Positions 9,047 through 16,526 of a stretch of 32,499 nt of DNA are shown here, one piece after another. The position numbers and the translations under genes were made by a program. Under the pieces are notes generated by a model. It saw only the letters and a list, made by a program, of their open reading frames with translations, did no database searches and was not told where the DNA came from. Source of the stretch: an uncultured Collinsella sp. (GTDB taxonomy: Bacteria > Actinomycetota > Coriobacteriia > Coriobacteriales > Coriobacteriaceae); NCBI GenBank assembly GCA_938023085.1, contig CALHDP010000157.1:1-32499 (forward strand). Reading direction: 5' to 3'. Position 1 is the first letter of the stretch, and the number at the start of each line of letters is the position of its first letter.

Positions 9047-9421
9047 ATGTACGCAATCGTTAACACGGGCGGCAAGCAGTACAAGGTCGCCACCGACGAT
9101 GTCATCACCGTCGAGAAGATCGAGGGCAATGAGGGCGACAAGGTCACCCTGCCGGTTATCTTCCTCAACGATGGTAAGAAGATCGTCACCGATCCCGACA
9201 AGCTGGCCAAGGCCAAGGTTACCGCTCAGATCGTTGAGCAGTTCAAGGGCGAGAAGCAGCTGGTCTTCAAGTTCCACAAGCGCAAGCGCTATCGTCGTCT
9301 GAAGGGTCACCGTCAGCAGCTCACCAAGCTGAAGATCGTGAAGGTTCAGGCTACCTCCCGCGCCAAGAAGGCTGTCAAGGCAGAGGCTGAGGCTGTTGCC
9401 GAGGCTCCCGTCGCCGAGTAG
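9047..9421 (+). CDS. rplU: 50S ribosomal protein L21
   Basis: 124 residues from the ATG at 9047, a constituent of the large ribosomal subunit that contacts 23S rRNA. The conserved opening MYAIVNTGGKQYKV and the FKFHKRKRYRRLKGHRQ segment are diagnostic. An upstream in-frame ATG at 9026 is rejected because GAAGGGC at 9032-9038 is correctly spaced for 9047 and the family begins at MYAI. The protein is about 20 residues longer than the usual 103, with an Ala/Glu/Lys-rich C-terminal tail (KAEAEAVAEAPVAE). It is followed by rpmA 33 bases later, as in most bacteria. Confidence 0.97.
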   Translation: MYAIVNTGGKQYKVATDDVITVEKIEGNEGDKVTLPVIFLNDGKKIVTDPDKLAKAKVTAQIVEQFKGEKQLVFKFHKRKRYRRLKGHRQQLTKLKIVKVQATSRAKKAVKAEAEAVAEAPVAE

Positions 9422-9454
9422 ATTACACTCGTAACGAAAGAGTAGGTATACACA

Positions 9455-9712
9455 ATGGCACACAAAAAAGGACTCGGTTCCTCCCGTAATGGCCGTGACT
9501 CCCGCGGTCAGCGCCTTGGCACGAAGCGCTATGCCGGCCAGACGGTAACCACGGGCACGATTCTCGTCCGTCAGCACGGCACGCACATCCACCCGGGTGA
9601 GAACGTTGGCCGTGGTAAGGACGACACGCTGTTCGCGCTGGTCGACGGTACCGTTGAGTTCCACAAGGGTATCAAGCACAGGGTCAGCGTACGCCCGCTC
9701 GCGAACGCGTAA
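9455..9712 (+). CDS. rpmA: 50S ribosomal protein L27
   Basis: 85 residues. L27 sits near the peptidyl transferase centre, with its N-terminal tail reaching the tRNA acceptor ends. Diagnostic stretches are MAHKKGLGSSRNGRDS at the start and GTHIHPGENVGRGKDDTLF. The protein starts directly at MAHKKG, so it lacks the cleavable N-terminal extension found in many Firmicutes. It shares the upstream promoter with rplU and is followed by an intrinsic terminator. Confidence 0.97.
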   Translation: MAHKKGLGSSRNGRDSRGQRLGTKRYAGQTVTTGTILVRQHGTHIHPGENVGRGKDDTLFALVDGTVEFHKGIKHRVSVRPLANA

Positions 9713-9737
9713 TTCACCCTTCATAGAGCACATATGT

Positions 9738-9781
9738 GGGAGGCACTTGAGTTTTAGGATTCAAGGGTCTCCCTCTTTTTT
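9738..9781 (+). terminator. Intrinsic terminator after rpmA
   Basis: GGGAG (9738-9742) pairs with CTCCC (9769-9773) and CTTGA (9746-9750) pairs with TCAAG (9761-9765), with a small internal loop between and a ten-base apical loop. A TCTTTTTT run follows at 9774-9781. It would limit read-through from the abundant ribosomal mRNA into obg. Confidence 0.7.
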
Positions 9782-9797
9782 GTAGGAGGCGATTCTG

Positions 9798-11264
9798 TTG
9801 TCACAGTTCACCGATATCAGCCGCATTAACGTGTGCGGCGGCGACGGCGGAGCCGGATGCATGTCGTTTAGGCGCGAGGCATTTGTCCCCAAGGGCGGCC
9901 CCGATGGCGGCGACGGCGGTCGTGGCGGCAATGTCGTCATCCAGGCCGATGCTCAGCTGTCTTCGCTGATCGATTACCGCTTTAAGCATCACTTTCGCGC
10001 CGAGCGCGGCACGCACGGGCAGGGTGCCCGTCGTAACGGCAAGAGCGGCGAGGACCTGATTCTCAAGGTCCCTATGGGTACCGTGGTGCGCGAGCTCGAT
10101 CCCGAGACGCAGACCCCGATGTTTGAGATTGCCGACCTGGTGCACGACGGCGAGCGCGTCGTCGTGGCGCCCGGCGGTGCCGGCGGTCTGGGCAACACGC
10201 ACTTTGTGACGTCGGTGCGTCGCGCTCCGGCCTTTGCCCAGTTGGGCGAACCGGCCGAGGAGCACTGGATCGAGCTCGAGATGAAGCTTATGGCCGATGC
10301 CGCGCTCGTGGGCTTTCCCTCCGTGGGTAAGTCATCGCTCATCGCGCGCATGAGTGCCGCCCGTCCCAAGATTGCTGACTACCCGTTTACCACGCTCGTG
10401 CCGAACCTCGGCATGGTGCGTGCCGGTGAATATTCTTACGTCGTTGCCGACGTCCCCGGTCTTATCGAAGGCGCGAGCGAGGGTAAGGGCCTGGGTCACC
10501 AGTTCCTGCGCCACATTGAGCGTACGGCCCTGATCATGCACGTCGTCGACATGACGGGTGGTTTTGAGGATCGCGATCCGGTCGAGGATTACCACATCAT
10601 CAACCGCGAGCTCGAGCAGTATGGCGCCGAGCTTTCGGAGCGTCCGCAGATCGTCGTTGCCAACAAGTGCGATGCGCCGGGCACGGCCGACAAGATTGCC
10701 GACCTCAAGCGCGCAGCGCTCGACGATGGACATATGTTCTTTGCCGTGTCTGCCGTGACGGGCGCCGGCCTCAACACGTTGATGCTTGCCGTGGGCGAGC
10801 AGGTGGCTAAGCTGCGCGCCGAGTTGGCTGTCTCGGATGAGCCGGTCGTTCTGCGCGACGATGAGTGGGAGCGCCGTCGCCTGCAGCGTGAGAAGCGTTT
10901 CCGCATTGTTCAGGAAGAGCCCGGTGCCTTCCGCGTGGTCGGTCGTGCCATCGAGCGCATGGTCATCCAGACCGACTGGGAAAACGAGGAAGCCGTCATT
11001 TACCTGCAGCATAAGTTTGCGCGTATGGGTGTTGACGACGCGCTCGAGAAGGCCGGTTGCCGTGCGGGCGACGAGGTCCGCATTTGCCAGCGCGCCTTTG
11101 ACTTTGAGGGCGCCGAGGACTTCTCGGAGTACGAGGAGCTCGAGGATGCTGGCGAGGACGTTGCCGTTGAAGCCATTGACGTGGCCGATGCTGCGGATGA
11201 GGGCGTCGAGGTTGTCGATGCGGCGGATGCCGCGGGCGATGCCGAGACTTCGGAGGGCGAGTAA
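9798..11264 (+). CDS. obg: GTPase Obg (CgtA)
   Basis: 488 residues. Essential ribosome-associated GTPase acting in 50S assembly and stress control. The glycine-rich Obg fold spans about 1-160 (GGDGGAGCMSFRREAFVPKG; GGDGGRGG). The GTPase domain spans about 160-335 with G1 GFPSVGKSS (Lys178, Ser179), G3 DVPGLIEGA, G4 NKCD and G5 SAVTG. A C-terminal OCT domain (about 360-430) is present, as in Gram-positive Obg proteins, followed by an Asp/Glu/Ala-rich tail of about 50 residues. The start is TTG at 9798, supported by TAGGAGGC at 9783-9790. The gene follows rplU-rpmA as usual, but beyond a terminator, so its expression depends on read-through or an unseen promoter. Confidence 0.97.
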   Translation: MSQFTDISRINVCGGDGGAGCMSFRREAFVPKGGPDGGDGGRGGNVVIQADAQLSSLIDYRFKHHFRAERGTHGQGARRNGKSGEDLILKVPMGTVVRELDPETQTPMFEIADLVHDGERVVVAPGGAGGLGNTHFVTSVRRAPAFAQLGEPAEEHWIELEMKLMADAALVGFPSVGKSSLIARMSAARPKIADYPFTTLVPNLGMVRAGEYSYVVADVPGLIEGASEGKGLGHQFLRHIERTALIMHVVDMTGGFEDRDPVEDYHIINRELEQYGAELSERPQIVVANKCDAPGTADKIADLKRAALDDGHMFFAVSAVTGAGLNTLMLAVGEQVAKLRAELAVSDEPVVLRDDEWERRRLQREKRFRIVQEEPGAFRVVGRAIERMVIQTDWENEEAVIYLQHKFARMGVDDALEKAGCRAGDEVRICQRAFDFEGAEDFSEYEELEDAGEDVAVEAIDVADAADEGVEVVDAADAAGDAETSEGE

Positions 11265-11267
11265 GCC

Positions 11268-11945
11268 ATGTCGCTGCGCGGTGGAATCGGTCTGCCCGAG
11301 CTTCCTCTAGAGGACGGGCAGGAGTTTAGGCTCGGCATTATGGGTGGCACCTTTGATCCCATCCATTACGGGCACCTGGTGACCGCCGAGCAGGCGCGCG
11401 AGTCGCTCGACTTGGACGCTGTGCTCTTTATGCCGGCGGGCTCTCCTGCCTTTAAGCTTGACAAGCCGGTGACGCCTGCCGAGGACCGTTATGCCATGAC
11501 GGTCCTCGCCACCGCCGCGAACCCGGCCTTTTTGGCGAGCCGGTTCGAGATCGACCGTCCGGGTGTAACCTATACGGCCGATACGCTTCATGCCCTTCGC
11601 GACTTTTACCCGTCGCAGGTAAAGCTCTACTTTATTACGGGCGCCGACGCGATTATCGATATCGTGACCTGGCATGATGCCGAACGAATCGCTGAGCTTG
11701 CTACCTTTATTGCGGCAACGCGACCGGGCTTTGATATCGATACGGCGCGTGCCCGAATCAAAGAGTCGGGGCTGCCGTTCGACGTGCGCTATATTCAGAT
11801 TCCGGCGCTGGCGATCAGCTCGACGAACATTCGTAAGCGTGTTGCCCGCGGTATGAGCGTACGCTATCTTACGAGCGAGTCCGTGCTCGGCTACATTCGC
11901 AAACGCAGGCTATATGCCGATTTGGGCCAAGAAGATTTTGAGTGA
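11268..11945 (+). CDS. nadD: Nicotinate-nucleotide adenylyltransferase NadD
   Basis: 225 residues. It transfers AMP from ATP to nicotinate mononucleotide, the penultimate step of NAD synthesis. The nucleotidyltransferase signature GGTFDPIHYGH is at residues 26-36, with the catalytic His33 and His36 pair, and the second signature ISSTNIRKR lies near the C-terminus. About 20 extra residues precede the usual start of the fold. The ATG at 11268 is three bases past the obg stop and is preceded by GGAGGGCGAG. The obg-nadD-yqeK-rsfS order is conserved in many Gram-positive bacteria. Confidence 0.95.
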   Translation: MSLRGGIGLPELPLEDGQEFRLGIMGGTFDPIHYGHLVTAEQARESLDLDAVLFMPAGSPAFKLDKPVTPAEDRYAMTVLATAANPAFLASRFEIDRPGVTYTADTLHALRDFYPSQVKLYFITGADAIIDIVTWHDAERIAELATFIAATRPGFDIDTARARIKESGLPFDVRYIQIPALAISSTNIRKRVARGMSVRYLTSESVLGYIRKRRLYADLGQEDFE

Positions 11946-11957
11946 TGGGGGTCTACG

Positions 11958-12566
11958 TTGTCGGTAGAGGATCAGTTTGAGGGCGATGAGCGCGCGCTGC
12001 TCAGGCGCATTCAAGAGCTGCTCGATGTTCGCATGAAGGATAAGCGCAAGCGCTATGTGCATTCGCTGGGTGTTGCCGAGACCGCACTTCATCTGGCCGA
12101 GGTCTACGGCGTCGACCGCTTTGATGCCGCTGCCGCCGGCTTGATCCACGACTGGGACAAGGTGCTTTCCGATGACGAGCTGGTCACGCGCGCTCTGCAT
12201 TACGGCATTAAGATTGCCGGCTCTCCTTCTGCCGCGACGCCACTTTTGCATGGCCCTGTTGCCGCCTATGAGCTTCCGCAGCTTTTTCCCGAGCTGTCGC
12301 CGGCCGTTTTCCAGGCTGTCGACCGTCACACCGTGGGTGCCTGCGACATGACGCCGCTCGATATGGTGGTCTTTGTGGCCGATGCCATCGAGCCCAACCG
12401 CCACGGTGACTATGCGCATGCGCTGCGCAAGATGGTGGGGGAGTCGACGCTCGATGAGTTGTTCTTCTCCTGTTTTGCGCAGGGTCTGGTCTATGTGATC
12501 CAGTCCGGGCGCTATCTTTATCCCACGGCTATTTCGATTTACAACCATTACGCCCAGCTGCGTTAG
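11958..12566 (+). CDS. yqeK: HD-domain hydrolase YqeK (probable symmetrical Ap4A hydrolase)
   Basis: 202 residues. YqeK proteins are HD-domain metal-dependent phosphohydrolases; characterised members cleave diadenosine tetraphosphate symmetrically. Metal-binding residues are seen in order: a His in RYVHSLGVAE, the HD doublet in GLIHDWDKVL, the His in LHGPVAAYE and in DRHTVG, and the final Asp in VFVADAIEPN. An N-terminal stretch of about 30 residues precedes the domain. The start is TTG at 11958 after ATGGGGG. It lies between nadD and rsfS, the usual place. Confidence 0.92.
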   Translation: MSVEDQFEGDERALLRRIQELLDVRMKDKRKRYVHSLGVAETALHLAEVYGVDRFDAAAAGLIHDWDKVLSDDELVTRALHYGIKIAGSPSAATPLLHGPVAAYELPQLFPELSPAVFQAVDRHTVGACDMTPLDMVVFVADAIEPNRHGDYAHALRKMVGESTLDELFFSCFAQGLVYVIQSGRYLYPTAISIYNHYAQLR

Positions 12567-12593
12567 CTCGGGCTGTCTAGAAAGAGGTATTCC

Positions 12594-13049
12594 ATGGCCG
12601 ACGAGACCATGACCGACGAGCAGATTCTTGAAGGTGTGGAGCACAAGAGCTTCGTCGCCACGTCCGACCGCACTGCCGCCTCGCTGTCTGCGAGCGGTGT
12701 CGCCGCCGAGGATGTCGCCCGCGCCGCCGCGCAGGCCGCCTACGACAAGAAGGGCGAGGACGTTCAGGTGCTCGACCTGACCGAGCTTTCCGACGTATGC
12801 GACTACTTTGTGCTTGCCACCGGTACCAACAACCGCCAGGTCGATTCTATCGTCGACGAGATCGAGGAGAAGGTCGCCGAGGCTTGCGGCGAGCACCCGT
12901 TCTCCATCGAGGGTCGCGAGCAGAAGACCTGGATGCTCATGGACTATGGTTCGGTTGTCGTCCACGTCTTCACTCCCGAAGCCCGCGACTTCTACCGCCT
13001 CGAGAAACTCTGGGGAGACGCCCCCCAGCTCCCCCTCAACCTCCTCTAG
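12594..13049 (+). CDS. rsfS: Ribosome silencing factor RsfS
   Basis: 151 residues. RsfS binds L14 on the 50S subunit and blocks joining to the 30S subunit when nutrients are scarce. The conserved domain begins at about residue 45 (AAQAAYDKKGEDVQVLDL) and contains CDYFVLATGTNNRQV, WMLMDYGSVVVHVF and the terminal FYRLEKLWGDAP. The first 40 or so residues are extra compared with the usual length of about 110. AAAGAGG provides a ribosome binding site. It is the last gene of the obg cluster, closed by a strong terminator. Confidence 0.94.
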   Translation: MADETMTDEQILEGVEHKSFVATSDRTAASLSASGVAAEDVARAAAQAAYDKKGEDVQVLDLTELSDVCDYFVLATGTNNRQVDSIVDEIEEKVAEACGEHPFSIEGREQKTWMLMDYGSVVVHVFTPEARDFYRLEKLWGDAPQLPLNLL

Positions 13050-13089
13050 TAGCTCATTTGAGACGGGGTTAGCTACCCTCACGCATATC

Positions 13090-13132
13090 GCCGGGCAGTT
13101 GCGGTTTTCCGCACCTGCCCGGCTTTCTTTTT
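13090..13132 (+). terminator. Strong intrinsic terminator after rsfS
   Basis: GCCGGGCAG (13090-13098) pairs perfectly with CTGCCCGGC (13115-13123). Within it TGCGG (13100-13104) pairs with CCGCA (13109-13113) around a TTTT loop. TTTCTTTTT follows at 13124-13132. There is no matching T-run for the opposite strand, so it appears to act on the + strand only although dinB converges on it. Confidence 0.88.
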
Positions 13133-13144
13133 GCCCAAAGGCGG

Positions 13145-14359
13145 TTAATCGTTGAAACGGGATTGGCGGCCGAAGGAAAGGGCGGTGTCGCCGAATTTGT
13201 CTCGGACGGCGTCGATGGCGACGGAGAGGTCGCGGCGGTCGCTGGATTGGGCTCCGCGGTCATCGATCTCGCAGAACAGGTCAGTCTGGATGCCGCCTTG
13301 GTGGTCGAAGTCGCTCATGCCGATGCCGGCTAAGCGAACATGCATGCCTTCTTGCCAGATGTTGTCGAGCAGTTCGAGTGCAACCGCCACGAAGATGTTC
13401 TCGTCGTCGGTCGGATGAGGCAGCCGGCGCTGTGCCGTACGCCCGCTGCCATACGAATACTTAAGCTTGAGCGTCACCGTGGCGCCTGTTAGTCCCTGAC
13501 GGCGCAGACGGCGTCCCACTGACTCGCCCAGCAGCGCAATCGCCGCCTCAATATCCCCACGCTCAGTCAAATCTTTCGCAAAGGTGCGTTCATTACTGAC
13601 CGACTTGACCTCACGCTCCTCATCGAGACTCGTGACTTCGGAGATTTCGAGTCCCAGCGCACGCTGGCGCATGCGTTCGCCGTTGACGCCAAAAATAGAG
13701 GCCAAGGTGGATTCCGGTGCACGTGATAGCTCGCCGAGGGTGTAGATGCGCATGCGGCGCAGTCGCTCCTCGGCCGAGCGCCCGATGCCGCTCATGGCAG
13801 ATACCGGCAGCGCGGCCAAAAAGCGCTGCTCGGTTCCGGGGCGCACGATGGTCAGCCCAAACGGCTTATCCCGCTCGCTTGCGATCTTTGCGACCGTCTT
13901 GTTGCAGCCCACGCCAATGGAGCACGTCACTCCCAGCGCTGCCACGCGGTCGCTTATACGCCGCGCAACCAGCAGCGGGTCTTCGGGCGCAAAGCGACCC
14001 GGTGTGATATCGATAAAGGCTTCGTCGATGGATACGCGCTCAACGCGCGGGGTCTCGTCGGCGAGAATCGCCATGACCTGCGCGCTCACCTCGCGGTAGC
14101 GATCAAAGTGCCCGTGCGTCCAAATGGCTTGCGGGCACAAGCGCCGCGCCTCGGCCGAGGCCATGGCAGAGTGCACGCCAAAGCGACGCGCCTCATACGA
14201 ACACGTGGACACGACGCCACGCGAATCGGCGTCTCCGCCCACGATGAGCGGTTTTCCGCGCCATTCGGGATGGTCGAGCATTTCCACGCTCGCAAAAAAC
14301 GCATCAAGGTCCATGAGGCCAACCGCCGGACCCGTCCAGGGAGGCGGCGTGACGCCCAT
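13145..14359 (-). CDS. dinB: DNA polymerase IV (DinB), Y-family
   Basis: About 404 residues from the ATG at 14359. Error-prone translesion polymerase used when replication is blocked. Y-family motifs are visible: LMDLDAFFASVE with the first catalytic Asp, CSYEARRFGVHSAM, SIDEAFIDIT with the catalytic Asp-Glu pair, and CSIGVGCNKTVAKIASERDKPFG, followed by a helix-hairpin-helix region (MSGIGRSAEERLRRM) and the little-finger domain. An in-frame ATG at 14398 would add 13 residues, but it falls at the predicted transcription start. The 14359 start has TGAGGA on the coding strand (14369-14364) at good spacing and leaves the SOS-like box in the leader. It is the only - strand gene and is convergent with rsfS. 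Confidence 0.93.
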   Translation of the reverse strand: MGVTPPPWTGPAVGLMDLDAFFASVEMLDHPEWRGKPLIVGGDADSRGVVSTCSYEARRFGVHSAMASAEARRLCPQAIWTHGHFDRYREVSAQVMAILADETPRVERVSIDEAFIDITPGRFAPEDPLLVARRISDRVAALGVTCSIGVGCNKTVAKIASERDKPFGLTIVRPGTEQRFLAALPVSAMSGIGRSAEERLRRMRIYTLGELSRAPESTLASIFGVNGERMRQRALGLEISEVTSLDEEREVKSVSNERTFAKDLTERGDIEAAIALLGESVGRRLRRQGLTGATVTLKLKYSYGSGRTAQRRLPHPTDDENIFVAVALELLDNIWQEGMHVRLAGIGMSDFDHQGGIQTDLFCEIDDRGAQSSDRRDLSVAIDAVRDKFGDTALSFGRQSRFND

Positions 14360-14373
14360 GGCATCCTCATAAC

Positions 14374-14387
14374 CGTATGTATGTTCG
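14374..14387 (-). promoter_or_regulatory. Candidate LexA (SOS) operator in front of dinB
   Basis: The + strand reads CGTATGTATGTTCG, which matches 12 of 14 positions of the Gram-positive SOS box CGAACRNRYGTTYG; the two misses are in the left half. It lies between the dinB -10 box and the preferred dinB start, where bound LexA would block transcription. Confidence 0.55.
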
Positions 14388-14404
14388 CGTCTTTCCATGT
14401 CATG

Positions 14405-14410
14405 AGTATA
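14405..14410 (-). promoter_or_regulatory. Candidate -10 box for dinB
   Basis: The - strand reads TATACT here. No good -35 box is seen 16 to 18 bases upstream. The predicted transcription start is near 14398, giving a leader of about 40 bases before the preferred ATG. Confidence 0.45.
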
Positions 14411-14514
14411 CCGCGCAGCTCATGTGGGGTGCGTGTATGTGCTTGCAAATCCCGAATTCTTGTCTAAGATATGGATTTGCCCTCGACTACACCGAAGAAG
14501 TTGGTCTCACGGAC

Positions 14515-14543
14515 TTCACCTGCCCGCGTCGATGGCGTATTAT
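14515..14543 (+). promoter_or_regulatory. Candidate promoter for rpsP operon
   Basis: TTCACC at 14515-14520, a 17-base spacer and TATTAT at 14538-14543 give a start near 14550, about 50 bases before rpsP. A second possible promoter, TTGCAA at 14443-14448 with TAAGAT at 14465-14470 (16-base spacer), lies further upstream in the same 240-base divergent region. Confidence 0.5.
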
Positions 14544-14599
14544 GTTCAACTGTTTGTTTGTAGTTGCAGCCTAAAGCTGCTTGGTTGGAGGAGTTTCCT

Positions 14600-14941
14600 T
14601 TGGCAGTCAAGATTCGCCTTGCTCGTCACGGCGCTAAGAAGCGTCCGTACTACCGTGTCGTCGTCGCCGATTCCCGCGCCCCGCGTGACGGTCGTATCAT
14701 CGAGGAGGTTGGCCGCTACAACCCGATGACCGCCCCCAAGACCATCAACCTCGACCTCGAGAAGATCGCCGACTGGCAGTCCAAGGGCGCTCAGCTCACC
14801 GACGCCGTCGCCGCTCTGGTCAAGGCCGCCAACGAGGGCGAGAAGACCGAGACCGTCGTCAAGAAGTCCAAGAAGCAGCTCGCCAAAGAGGCCGAGGCCG
14901 CTAAGGCTGCCGCTGAGGCCGCTGAGGGCGCCGAGGAGTAA
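14600..14941 (+). CDS. rpsP: 30S ribosomal protein S16
   Basis: 113 residues from the TTG at 14600, preceded by TTGGAGGAG at 14585-14593. Conserved S16 features are MAVKIRLARHGAKKRPYYRV at the start and GRIIEEVGRYNP. A TTG 36 bases upstream in frame is rejected because it has no ribosome binding site and would add a non-family extension. The last 35 residues are a Lys/Ala/Glu-rich tail (KKSKKQLAKEAEAAKAAAEA) beyond the usual length of about 80. First gene of the rpsP-khpA-rimM-trmD group. Confidence 0.97.
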   Translation: MAVKIRLARHGAKKRPYYRVVVADSRAPRDGRIIEEVGRYNPMTAPKTINLDLEKIADWQSKGAQLTDAVAALVKAANEGEKTETVVKKSKKQLAKEAEAAKAAAEAAEGAEE

Positions 14942-14944
14942 ATC

Positions 14945-15229
14945 GTGCCTGAGGTTGACGCTGCACAGCTCGAGGGTGAGGCAATGCTCTCAGATCGCAT
15001 CGCCGATCTCGTCGAATATCTCGTTGTTCAGATCGTCGACGACCCGGATTCCGTGAGCCTTGAGGTCATCGATGGTGACGACGCCTCTACGATTGAGGTT
15101 TCGGTCGCCGAGGATGACGTCGCTAAGGTCATCGGCCGTCGTGGCCGTACCATCAAGGCCATTCGCACGCTCGCCCGTGCACTGGCCGCTCGCCTCGACA
15201 CTGCTGTCGAGGTAGAGGTTCTGGGCTAG
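14945..15229 (+). CDS. khpA: KH-domain RNA-binding protein KhpA
   Basis: 94 residues from GTG at 14945, or 81 from the ATG at 14984. Small single-KH RNA-binding protein that in other Gram-positive bacteria forms a complex with KhpB (EloR/Jag). The KH signature GRRG is present in VAKVIGRRGRTIKAIRTLAR. The GTG is preceded by GAGGAG at six-base spacing overlapping the end of rpsP; the ATG is preceded by GAGGGTGAGG and gives the more typical family length, so the start is uncertain. It lies between rpsP and rimM, its usual place. Confidence 0.9.
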   Translation: MPEVDAAQLEGEAMLSDRIADLVEYLVVQIVDDPDSVSLEVIDGDDASTIEVSVAEDDVAKVIGRRGRTIKAIRTLARALAARLDTAVEVEVLG

Positions 15230-15233
15230 GACC

Positions 15234-15755
15234 TTGAGGTCCCAGTACAAAAACATCGCCCGTGTGGTCAAGCCGCACGGAAGGAAGGGGGAGGTCCTCG
15301 CGCAGCCGCTGCGGGGGCTTCCTTCTGTATTAGAGCCGGGTATGCGCGTCGCCCTGACGCCGCCGGCGCTTAAGCGCGACCGCTTTTGCACGGTCGTGTC
15401 CGTCACCGATACGGGCGATGGCGATCTGGTCTCGTTTGAGGGCATTGACGACTTGACGGCCGCCGAGGGCATCACGGGATGCTACGTGCTGGCAAATCGT
15501 GACGATTTTGAGCTCGATTCGCTCGACGCTGCCTATACCGACCTGATGGGTCGCGAGGTGGTCGACGAGCGCTTCGGTTTACTCGGCACGATCGTCGAGA
15601 TCATGTCGACGCCCGCTAACGATGTTTGGGTTGTTGAGGGTGATCGGTACGGCGAGGTACTGATTCCCGTGATCGAGCAGGTCGTGCTCGATCTTCCCGA
15701 TGCAGGAACAATTTCCGTCCACGTGATGGACGGCCTGATCGATATGGACAAGTAG
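15234..15755 (+). CDS. rimM: Ribosome maturation factor RimM
   Basis: 173 residues. Assists maturation of the 30S head by binding S19. The N-terminal RimM domain starts with IARVVKPHGRKGEVLAQPL, and a PRC-barrel domain occupies about residues 95-170 (DLMGREVVDE; YGEVLIPVIEQVVLD). The start is TTG at 15234, four bases after the khpA stop, with the AGGA overlapping that stop as ribosome binding site. The next gene is trmD, as in most bacteria. Confidence 0.94.
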   Translation: MRSQYKNIARVVKPHGRKGEVLAQPLRGLPSVLEPGMRVALTPPALKRDRFCTVVSVTDTGDGDLVSFEGIDDLTAAEGITGCYVLANRDDFELDSLDAAYTDLMGREVVDERFGLLGTIVEIMSTPANDVWVVEGDRYGEVLIPVIEQVVLDLPDAGTISVHVMDGLIDMDK

Positions 15756-15765
15756 GGAGGACAAC

Positions 15766-16524
15766 ATGCTGATTGAGACCCTTTCGGTCTTTCCCGAGAT
15801 GTTTGAGCCCGTCATGTCCACGTCGATTTTGGGCCGCGCCCGCAAGGCCGGCCTTTTTGATTTTAAGGCGTATAACCTGCGCGACTGGACGCACGACCGC
15901 CATCGTACCGTCGATGACGAGCCGTACGGTGGCGGACAGGGCATGCTCATGAAGGTCGAGCCTATCGCAGAGGCCATCGAGGCCATTAGCGCAGAGGGTC
16001 CCAAGCCCACGGTTGTGTTCTTCACCCCCTGTGGCGAGCCCTTTACGCAGCATGTGGCCGAGCGCCTGCTCAAAAGTGAGCGCCTGCTGTTTGTGTGCAG
16101 TCGCTACGAGGGCGTCGACGAGCGCGCGTATGCGTATGCCGATGAGCGTCTGTCGATCGGCGACTACGTGCTCACGGGCGGCGAGCTTCCCGCTATGGTC
16201 GTTGCCGATGCTGTCGTACGCCTGATTCCCGGCGCCCTGGGCGACGAGATGAGCAACGTCGACGAGTCGTTCTCGACCGCCGAGGACGGAGGACTGCTCG
16301 AGTACGCGCAGTACACCCGCCCCGCCGAGTTTAACGGCGAGGGCGTGCCGCCGGTGCTTGTGAGCGGCGATCACGCCAAGGTCGATGCCTGGCGTCGCAA
16401 GAACGCCATCGAGCGCACCTGCCGCTGGCGTCCCGATCTGATCGAGACAGCGCGGCTCACGCCCGAGGAGCGCGCTTACGCGCAGGAGATTTTGGACGCT
16501 TCGTATTCGCAGAGCGAGGAGTGA
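15766..16524 (+). CDS. trmD: tRNA (guanine-N1)-methyltransferase TrmD
   Basis: 252 residues. Methylates G37 of tRNAs with a G at position 36 using S-adenosylmethionine, which prevents +1 frameshifting. Typical SPOUT-class motifs are DEPYGGGQGMLM, SRYEGVDER and GDYVLTGGELPA, the last being the trefoil-knot cofactor site, and the C-terminal helix domain is complete. It has the GGGAGG ribosome binding site 10 bases after rimM. rplS, which normally follows trmD, is instead found about 7.8 kb downstream. Confidence 0.97.
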   Translation: MLIETLSVFPEMFEPVMSTSILGRARKAGLFDFKAYNLRDWTHDRHRTVDDEPYGGGQGMLMKVEPIAEAIEAISAEGPKPTVVFFTPCGEPFTQHVAERLLKSERLLFVCSRYEGVDERAYAYADERLSIGDYVLTGGELPAMVVADAVVRLIPGALGDEMSNVDESFSTAEDGGLLEYAQYTRPAEFNGEGVPPVLVSGDHAKVDAWRRKNAIERTCRWRPDLIETARLTPEERAYAQEILDASYSQSEE

Positions 16525-16526
16525 GA

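Noticed and set aside
11910..13082. A 390-residue - strand frame opposite yqeK and rsfS
   Set aside because: Both + strand genes are conserved, and the - strand product has no family resemblance. It also runs through the rsfS terminator flank.
14399..14599. A small RNA or tRNA in the dinB-rpsP divergent region
   Set aside because: No cloverleaf, no terminator and no conserved tRNA arms were seen; the region is explained by promoters and leader.
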